NCBI GenBank assembly: GCA_937991645.1 | Contig: CALKPL010000033.1 | Coordinates: 1-18,417, forward strand | From: UMGS1783 sp900555065 | Lineage (GTDB): Bacteria > Bacillota > Clostridia > Oscillospirales > UMGS1783 | Direction: 5' to 3' | DNA: 18,417 nucleotides | Shown: positions 12,732-18,417 of the stretch, one piece after another | Layout: every line of letters begins with the position of its first letter | Position numbering within the stretch: the stretch's first letter is position 1 | Notes under the pieces: model-generated | What the model was told of the DNA's origin: nothing | What the model saw: only the letters and a program-made list of their open reading frames with translations | Databases searched by the model: none | Translations under genes and position numbers: made by a program

Positions 12732-13978
12732 AAACGAAAAAGCGTTTCTGGCACAGCAATATCTTTCTTCTCGCCCTCTCGTTTTTGGCGGCGCTTGCCA
12801 TCTGGTTCTACTACAATGGAATCTATAACCCGGAAGGCACGCAGACCTTTACCAAAATACCCATTGAAATTACGCTGGACGGCAGCACCCCGCAGCGGAA
12901 TAATCTGACTCTTGCCAGCGCGCCGGAGGAGCAACTGGTGGATATTGAAGTGACCGGTCCGCGCCTGGAAGTGAGCATGCTCCGCAAAAACAATATAAGC
13001 GCCACCGTCGATCTGCGTACGATCGATAAGGCGGGCGTTTACACCCTGGACGTGGAGATCGATTTTGGCACGAACAACGGTATCCAGATCATATATCAGT
13101 CCGTCACGTCTGTCACGCTCACCTTTGACGAGGTCGAGGAGAAGAGTGTGGACGTCACGGTGCAGACGATGGGCGAGCTCCCGGAGGGGTATCGGCTTGG
13201 CAGCGCGTTGGAGGCCAACCCTGCAAGCATTACTGTGACCGGCCCCAAGTCCGTGCTTGAAAATATCAGCGATACCCTCGTGTACGAAGTCAATCTGGAT
13301 AAGCGCACGTCGACCGCGACGGAGACAATGGATCTGGTGCTGTATGACAACGAAGGCAATACGGTCAGTAATCCGTATGTGACGACCAACGTGACTGCGG
13401 TGGATATCGTCGTTCCGGTTTATGTCGAAAAGGAAGTGCCGCTTACCGTCACGTATAAAAATACAATGGGCGGGAGCGATCTTGGGATTGTCAAGGCGGA
13501 TATCCAGCCCGCGTCCATTATCATCTACGGCCCGGAGGACCTGATTGCCGATATCAACCAGATCACGCTCGATTCGGTCGACACCAGCAGCATCGAATAC
13601 TCCAAGACGCAAAAATACGAGCTGCCGAATATACTGAGCAACCGGATCTGGTCGGACACGACTTCGGTCAGCGTCACCTACAGTTTTGAAAATCATGTTT
13701 CCAGAACGTTTAACGTGACCCGCGTGAGCGTAATCAACGTTCCGGAGAACGTCTCGTATAAGCTCAACACGGAAGAGTTTACCATTCGTGTGCGCGGCCT
13801 TGCGGCGGAGATGGATAAGCTGAGCGCGTCGGATATCGTCGCCACGGTCGATCTGAGCAATGTCAACGTAACGACCGGCGTTGTATCGGTTCCTGTGACC
13901 TTCAGCCTGCCCACAAACGTCAACGCCGGCGTGTACGGCACGCGGCAGGAAGCCGCTGTGGAACTGTCGGCAAAATAA
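12728..13978 (+). CDS. cdaR: YbbR-domain protein CdaR, regulator of CdaA
   Basis: A 416-residue protein anchored by one transmembrane helix (about 11-28, NIFLLALSFLAALAIWFYY) with the rest outside the membrane. It carries four YbbR-type repeats, each with the telltale strand: VTGPRLEV (75-82), VTGPKSVL, IYGPEDLI and VRGLAAEM. In other Firmicutes CdaR binds CdaA and tunes c-di-AMP synthesis from the extracellular side. Translation is coupled to cdaA through the ATGA overlap, and an AGGAAGGAG ribosome binding site lies inside the end of cdaA. The start at 12728 is preferred to the longer open frame that begins inside cdaA. Confidence 0.93.
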   Translation: MKTKKRFWHSNIFLLALSFLAALAIWFYYNGIYNPEGTQTFTKIPIEITLDGSTPQRNNLTLASAPEEQLVDIEVTGPRLEVSMLRKNNISATVDLRTIDKAGVYTLDVEIDFGTNNGIQIIYQSVTSVTLTFDEVEEKSVDVTVQTMGELPEGYRLGSALEANPASITVTGPKSVLENISDTLVYEVNLDKRTSTATETMDLVLYDNEGNTVSNPYVTTNVTAVDIVVPVYVEKEVPLTVTYKNTMGGSDLGIVKADIQPASIIIYGPEDLIADINQITLDSVDTSSIEYSKTQKYELPNILSNRIWSDTTSVSVTYSFENHVSRTFNVTRVSVINVPENVSYKLNTEEFTIRVRGLAAEMDKLSASDIVATVDLSNVNVTTGVVSVPVTFSLPTNVNAGVYGTRQEAAVELSAK

Positions 13979-13989
13979 ACTGAAAGCAG

Positions 13990-14038
13990 AACAGCTCCGC
14001 CGAAACGGACGTCCAGGCGTCCTCCTGGCGGAGCTGTT
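13990..14038 (+). other. Nested stem-loop between cdaR and the FAD oxidoreductase gene
   Basis: AACAGCTCCGCC (13990-14001) pairs perfectly with GGCGGAGCTGTT (14027-14038). Within the loop GGACG (14007-14011) pairs with CGTCC (14018-14022). No U-tract follows (AGCTGTGAC), so it is not a standard terminator. It may set the relative expression or stability of the two cistrons. Confidence 0.7.
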
Positions 14039-14058
14039 AGCTGTGACAGGGAGAAAGC

Positions 14059-15636
14059 ATGTTTATCGTAAAAAATATCCGGCTTCCCATTGATCGGGCG
14101 CCGTCCGACGCCTTTTATGAGGCGGCGCGGCGCGCGGGCCTTCCCCCCGGAAAGGCCTGCGGCGCGTTTGTGTACCGGCGTGCGCTGGATGCGCGCAGGG
14201 AGCGGCCGAGCTTTGTATATACCATAGGTTTCCCCGGCGAAATGCCGGCCGGCGGCGGCCCGGATGCGTCGCCTGTCGCGGAGTATGTGCCGCCGTCGTC
14301 CCCGGTTTGGGACGAAAGCGGGCCGCGCCCCATCGTGGCCGGATTCGGTCCGGCAGGAATTTTTTGTGCGTATCTGCTCGCCCGCGCCGGCCTGCGCCCC
14401 CTTGTTCTTGAGCGCGGCGCGCGCCTGGAGAAACGCCGCGACCGGGTCGACGCGTTCTTTTCCGGCGGGGATTTGGACGAGTCCGCCAATATCCAGTTCG
14501 GAGAAGGCGGCGCCGGCACGTTTTCGGACGGCAAGCTTACGACCCGGATCAGCGACCCGCGCTGCCGTTTCGTGCTGCAGACGATGGTGGAGGCCGGCGC
14601 GCCGGAGGAAATCCTCTATCTTGCGAAGCCGCATCTGGGTACGGATAAGCTGGCCGGCGTAGTCTCCTCTCTTCGCAGGCAGATCGAAGCGTGGGGCGGC
14701 GAGGTCGTATTCGAGGCTCCCGTCACCCATGTTGAAGTGTGGAACGGAAAGGTCGCGGGCGTCGTCGCAGGCGGCGTGGAAAAAATCAGGACCGATTGTC
14801 TGGTCCTCGCCTGCGGGCACAGTGCGCGGCCGGTGTTCGATATGCTCGCGGCCCTGGGCGTAAGCCTTGCGCCGAAACCCTTTTCCGTGGGCGTGCGTAT
14901 CGAGCACCTGCAGCGAGATATCGACGACGCCATGTACGGCGCGTACGCGGGGCATCCGCTGCTCAGTCCGGCCGAATACGCGCTGTCGTACCGTCGCGGA
15001 AAGCGCGGCGTGTACTCCTTCTGCATGTGTCCCGGCGGCCAGGTTGTCGCCGCCGCAAGCGAAGCCGGAGGCGTAGTGACAAATGGAATGAGCGTCTTTG
15101 CGCGCGACGGAGTTAACGGAAACAGCGCCCTTTGCGTCTCCGTCTTGCCGGAGGATTTCAGCGGCGACCCGTTTGCGGGGATCGCGCTGCAGCACCGGCT
15201 GGAACAGGCTGCCTATGCGGCTGGCGGCGGGAATTACAGCGCGCCGGTGCAGCGCGCAGGCGATTTCCTGGAAAATCGCACGTCCAAAAGCTTCGGGCGC
15301 GTTCAGCCAACCTATCCCAGAGCAACGGCGTTTTCCAATCTGAACGATATTTTACCGGCCTTTGTCTGTGAGTATCTGCATATGGGCCTAGCGCGCTTCG
15401 GCGCGACGCACGCTTTCATGCGGGATCCCGACGGGCTGGTAACAGGAGTGGAAACACGGACGTCCAGCCCGGTCCGCATTCCGCGCGCGGACGACTTGCA
15501 ATCCGCGGATATCGGCGGCCTGTATCCCTGCGGCGAGGGCGCCGGCTATGCGGGCGGGATTATGAGCGCAGCCGTGGATGGGCTCGCCGTCGCGGAGCAG
15601 ATCATACGGGTCCGGTCCCGGAAAGGAGATCAATAG
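14059..15636 (+). CDS. FAD-dependent oxidoreductase, COG2509 family
   Basis: A 525-residue flavoprotein of a widespread but uncharacterised family (COG2509). An N-terminal domain of about 90 residues is followed by a Rossmann fold: VAGFGPAGIFCAYLLARAG (93-111) with the GxGxxG glycines and an acidic end at ERG (118-120). FGEGGAGTFSDGKL (147-160) is the family hallmark. VLACGHSARPVF (around 250) and CGEGAGYAGGIMSAAVDG (around 495) complete the FAD site. The length is normal. GGGAG precedes the ATG. The next gene, rseC-like, starts two bases after the stop, with its ribosome binding site inside this gene. The substrate and electron acceptor are unknown; the gene pair suggests a redox role at the membrane. 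Confidence 0.9.
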   Translation: MFIVKNIRLPIDRAPSDAFYEAARRAGLPPGKACGAFVYRRALDARRERPSFVYTIGFPGEMPAGGGPDASPVAEYVPPSSPVWDESGPRPIVAGFGPAGIFCAYLLARAGLRPLVLERGARLEKRRDRVDAFFSGGDLDESANIQFGEGGAGTFSDGKLTTRISDPRCRFVLQTMVEAGAPEEILYLAKPHLGTDKLAGVVSSLRRQIEAWGGEVVFEAPVTHVEVWNGKVAGVVAGGVEKIRTDCLVLACGHSARPVFDMLAALGVSLAPKPFSVGVRIEHLQRDIDDAMYGAYAGHPLLSPAEYALSYRRGKRGVYSFCMCPGGQVVAAASEAGGVVTNGMSVFARDGVNGNSALCVSVLPEDFSGDPFAGIALQHRLEQAAYAAGGGNYSAPVQRAGDFLENRTSKSFGRVQPTYPRATAFSNLNDILPAFVCEYLHMGLARFGATHAFMRDPDGLVTGVETRTSSPVRIPRADDLQSADIGGLYPCGEGAGYAGGIMSAAVDGLAVAEQIIRVRSRKGDQ

Positions 15637-15638
15637 AT

Positions 15639-16049
15639 ATGGAAGTGCTTGGTAGAATCATGCGAACATCGGGCGGCCAGGCACAGGTTGCAATTGTACG
15701 CGACACAGCCTGCGGCCATAGCTGTACAAGCTGCGGCGCCTGCCAGAACCGCGAACTGTATATCCAGGCGGAAAATCCCGCGCAGTACCCGGTCGGAGAC
15801 ATGGTGTATGTGGAGGTGCCGGATAAACCTCCGTATAAAATTGCATTCGTCGTGTATATCCTGCCGCTTTTGCTTATTTTAGGTCTGTGCGTGCTATTCG
15901 GGACTGTGTTCGGCGTCGGCACCGTCTGGCTCGGATTCGTTATAGGAATCGCCGTGTGGTATGTTGCCATGCGCGCTATGAATCGGAAGGCGGCGCAGCG
16001 GAAGACGGACGGCGTGATCGTCCGCCGGATGACCGACTCCGTACGCTGA
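15639..16049 (+). CDS. RseC/MucC family membrane protein (SoxR-reducing system)
   Basis: A 136-residue protein. A short soluble N-terminal domain holds the four-cysteine motif C-x3-C-x2-C-x2-C (Cys25, 29, 32, 35), followed by a small beta region. Two transmembrane helices lie near 68-90 and 95-113, ending in a basic cytoplasmic tail. The family acts in reducing SoxR and in sigma-E regulation in Proteobacteria, and often precedes rnf electron-transport genes. Here it follows a FAD oxidoreductase with a two-base gap and is probably co-translated. AAGGAG at 15623-15628 serves the ATG. No rnf or sigma factor gene is visible, so the role is open. Confidence 0.88.
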   Translation: MEVLGRIMRTSGGQAQVAIVRDTACGHSCTSCGACQNRELYIQAENPAQYPVGDMVYVEVPDKPPYKIAFVVYILPLLLILGLCVLFGTVFGVGTVWLGFVIGIAVWYVAMRAMNRKAAQRKTDGVIVRRMTDSVR

Positions 16050-16151
16050 CTTTGCGGGTATATGCCGCTTTCGCATCGCATATAGAATATCAAGGAGCCG
16101 CGATCGGCTGTCATTCAAGAGTATCGTCATTCTACATGAGAGGTGCCTTTT

Positions 16152-17357
16152 ATGGGGATTTTTAAGAAAATGTTCGCTTTGCTGCTGGCCGCCGCCAGCC
16201 TGCTGTCGTTGCCCGCCTGTTCTGAACAGATGCCCGCCGCGTCGTATGGAACCGACGTCGGGGCGAGTCAGTCCTCCCAGTCCGTCAGCGCGTCGTCTGC
16301 GTCGCCCGCGCCGCGGGAAGCGGGTGCGATCGCCGTTACTGACGACAACGTTCGCTTTCTGGGGCGCGTGGCTTATCTGGAGGATAGGGCCGCCTATATG
16401 CTTGGCTGGACCCAGAGCGGAATCGAGTTTCGCTTTCACGGTACAGGCGCCGAATTGAAAATGCAGGCGACAACACGCACTATGCCCAACGCCAGTCCCT
16501 ACATCCAGGTATTTATTGACGGGGAGCAGGATCATTCACTGGGCAAAAAAATTCAGGTAATGAAGGGCGACGCGGCGTGGATAACCGTTGCGGAAGGTCT
16601 GCCGGAAGGAGAACATACGGTCAAAGTCGTCAAGTCCACGCAGAATGCCTATAACCAGATTGCGCTCACGGATATCCGCCTGTCCGAGGGCGGAGAACTG
16701 CTCGACCCGCCGCCGCCGAAAGAGCGGCTGATCGAGGCGTTCGGCGACTCGATTCTCTGCGGTATAGACATACTGTCATCCGCCGATAAAGAAGTGTACG
16801 ACCCCTCCTGCGAAGACGGATATCTTACCTATCCGGCACAGGTTGCACGTCAGCTGGATGCAGACGTCAACATGCTCTGCGCTTCAGGCTGGGGCATGTG
16901 GAAGACGTTGTCCGCTATCCGGACGGATATTGACGTCAATATGGCCGTACCGTCCCTGTATCCATATACCGATCTGTTTAACGATAAAACCAGGCGGGAA
17001 TGGGATTTCTCCCGCCCGGCTGATGTTGTAATTGTATCGCTCGGTACGAACGACCGGGACGCCGTGCTTGCCGAAGGGGAAAGCGGGCCTGAGAAATACG
17101 AACAGGCGGCAAAGTCCTTTGCGCTGGCTATCCGAGCGAAGAATCCCGATGCCACGATTATTTTCACCATGGGCCTGATTATCGACGACCTGTACCCCAA
17201 TCTGGAAAACGTGGTTCGTGAACTCAATGAGAGCGGGGATTCGAACGTATACGCATTCCGGCATGAGTACGGCAACGAGGGCCATCCGCGCGTGGACGCA
17301 AACAACCGCGAAGCCGATCGTCTCACTGCCTTTATCCGGGAAATTAAAAACTGGTAA
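16152..17357 (+). CDS. SGNH/GDSL hydrolase lipoprotein, CE2-like carbohydrate esterase
   Basis: A 401-residue exported lipoprotein. A signal peptide with basic MGIFKKMF and a hydrophobic core ends in the lipobox LPAC (Cys23). A Ser/Ala-rich linker follows to about 52. A jelly-roll domain (about 66-178) contains GRVAYLED, GIEFRFHGTGAEL and GLPEGEHTVKVVKSTQ. The hydrolase domain has the GDS block FGDSILCG with catalytic Ser200, SLGTND (296-301) and GHPR with His378. This domain order matches family CE2 esterases, which remove acetyl groups from sugar polymers. An ATG at 16152 is preferred to GTG 16143, because GAGAGG lies at the right distance only for the former. It may act on plant polysaccharide acetyl groups or on cell-wall glycans; the exact substrate is inferred. 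Confidence 0.88.
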   Translation: MGIFKKMFALLLAAASLLSLPACSEQMPAASYGTDVGASQSSQSVSASSASPAPREAGAIAVTDDNVRFLGRVAYLEDRAAYMLGWTQSGIEFRFHGTGAELKMQATTRTMPNASPYIQVFIDGEQDHSLGKKIQVMKGDAAWITVAEGLPEGEHTVKVVKSTQNAYNQIALTDIRLSEGGELLDPPPPKERLIEAFGDSILCGIDILSSADKEVYDPSCEDGYLTYPAQVARQLDADVNMLCASGWGMWKTLSAIRTDIDVNMAVPSLYPYTDLFNDKTRREWDFSRPADVVIVSLGTNDRDAVLAEGESGPEKYEQAAKSFALAIRAKNPDATIIFTMGLIIDDLYPNLENVVRELNESGDSNVYAFRHEYGNEGHPRVDANNREADRLTAFIREIKNW

Positions 17358-17559
17358 ATGCGACGATGAACCCTTTTTGGGGGCGGCATGCTGCGGCGGT
17401 TGTGCCTCCGGTCATTTCCGGCCGTCGTGAAGCCGATCGTCCGAAGCGCTGCTTTTCCGCATGCATGGGATTCGCACATCCGTCCGTGCGCGCTTGCGGC
17501 CGGCATCCCGCGCGCGGGCGCCGCGGTAATATTTTTGAAATAATTTGTGAAAAAACATC
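17358..17559 (+). other. Non-coding interval between the esterase and the rrn promoters
   Basis: No gene is supported in this 202-base interval. The first half is GC-rich with several short self-complementary stretches but no clear terminator with a U-tract. A short open frame from 17366 has no ribosome binding site or family match. From about 17530 the sequence turns AT-rich (ATTTTTGAAATAATTT), which could be an UP element for the first rrn promoter. Confidence 0.4.
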
Positions 17560-17588
17560 TTGACAAAAAACGCTTTCCTGCATATACT
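17560..17588 (+). promoter_or_regulatory. rrn promoter P1
   Basis: TTGACA (17560-17565, perfect) and TATACT (17583-17588) are 17 bases apart, with an AT-rich stretch upstream that suits an UP element. Confidence 0.85.
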
Positions 17589-17620
17589 ATTTAAGGCTGT
17601 GCAAACCGTGTCGGAAATAG

Positions 17621-17650
17621 CTGAAAACGAAAAAATATTTTCGTTAAACT
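17621..17650 (+). promoter_or_regulatory. rrn promoter P2 (weaker)
   Basis: CTGAAA (17621-17626) and TAAACT (17645-17650) are 18 bases apart. The -10 lies in GTTAAACTAT, which recurs 30 bases downstream in P3. Confidence 0.45.
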
Positions 17651-17651
17651 A

Positions 17652-17680
17652 TTGACAGATGAAAAGTTTTCTGTTAAACT
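17652..17680 (+). promoter_or_regulatory. rrn promoter P3
   Basis: TTGACA (17652-17657, perfect) and TAAACT (17675-17680) are 17 bases apart. A perfect TATAAT (17680-17685) overlaps the end of this -10 but would need a 22-base spacer. Confidence 0.7.
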
Positions 17681-17688
17681 ATAATTCC

Positions 17689-17885
17689 TGACACATGATG
17701 TACAGGCGGTGAGCAATCACCGGTGGACCTTGAGAATTGAACAACGGAAAGGAAAAGGGACCTGTTGATTGCCCCTGGAGGCCGGCCCGGAAAGGAAGGC
17801 CGTAGGGGAGAGATTAACAAGTAAACTTTATGAGAGTAAAGTGAGCTTGGATAAACAAGACTTTATTGAAGTGGTAAAGTACCAT
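17689..17885 (+). other. 16S rRNA leader (5' external transcribed spacer)
   Basis: A transcribed leader without coding potential. CTTGAGAATTGAACAAC near 17728-17746 resembles the conserved segment of Firmicutes rrn leaders and spacers (antitermination region). A long stem starts with TGTTGATT (17763-17770) and GCCCCT, pairing with AGGGG and GATTAACA before 17820, with a GGCC-rich hairpin inside. A small ACTTTA/TAAAGT hairpin follows at 17824-17841. Such stems guide antitermination and RNase processing. Confidence 0.65.

Positions 17886-18417
<532 letters not shown>

Noticed and set aside
13693..15195. 500-codon open frame on the minus strand opposite cdaR and the FAD oxidoreductase
   Set aside because: It is antisense to two genes with clear motifs and crosses the stem-loop between them. 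The translation is low-complexity and arginine-rich.
17366..17563. Small open frame before the rrn promoters
   Set aside because: There is no ribosome binding site and the composition is arginine-rich and random. It runs into the P1 promoter.

Overview
The window looks like chromosomal DNA of a low-G+C-lineage but fairly GC-rich Clostridia member, most likely Oscillospirales-like. The supporting evidence is the 5' third of a 16S rRNA gene at the right edge, clostridial regulatory RNAs (a T-box leader and a tetrahydrofolate riboswitch), split transketolase subunits, cdaA-cdaR, and an ECF-type folate S component. The finer taxonomic placement is inferred from memory of 16S signatures and was not computed.

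Left part (1-2000): the C-terminal tail of an ABC transporter ATPase, a roughly 600-base stretch without an intact gene (a cre/LacI-like palindrome and a decayed sugar-phosphate-isomerase-like start), a prolyl-tRNA editing protein (minus strand) and a divergent HD-domain phosphohydrolase. Positions 2011-4117 form a self-contained, visibly AT-rich unit: promoter, Met-specific T-box leader with its terminator, an archaeal-type methionyl-tRNA synthetase, and a bidirectional terminator. It resembles an acquired cassette.

Middle (4118-10258): a two-gene transketolase operon (minus); a promoter and THF riboswitch controlling folT; a DUF4432 aldose-epimerase-like gene followed by an SDR oxidoreductase that lacks the usual catalytic lysine; and an AEC-family transporter (minus).

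Right part (10435-18417): a DUF3343 putative Se/S carrier paired with a cysteine desulfurase, the c-di-AMP synthase operon cdaA-cdaR, a COG2509 FAD-dependent oxidoreductase coupled to an RseC-family membrane protein, a GDSL/SGNH esterase lipoprotein, then an rrn promoter region with three tandem promoters, a structured leader and the start of 16S rRNA.

Most genes are recognisable housekeeping or accessory families. I do not see a clear new multi-gene system. The best candidates for a second look are the T-box/MetRS cassette, the atypical SDR with its DUF4432 partner, and the selD-less DUF3343-desulfurase pair.
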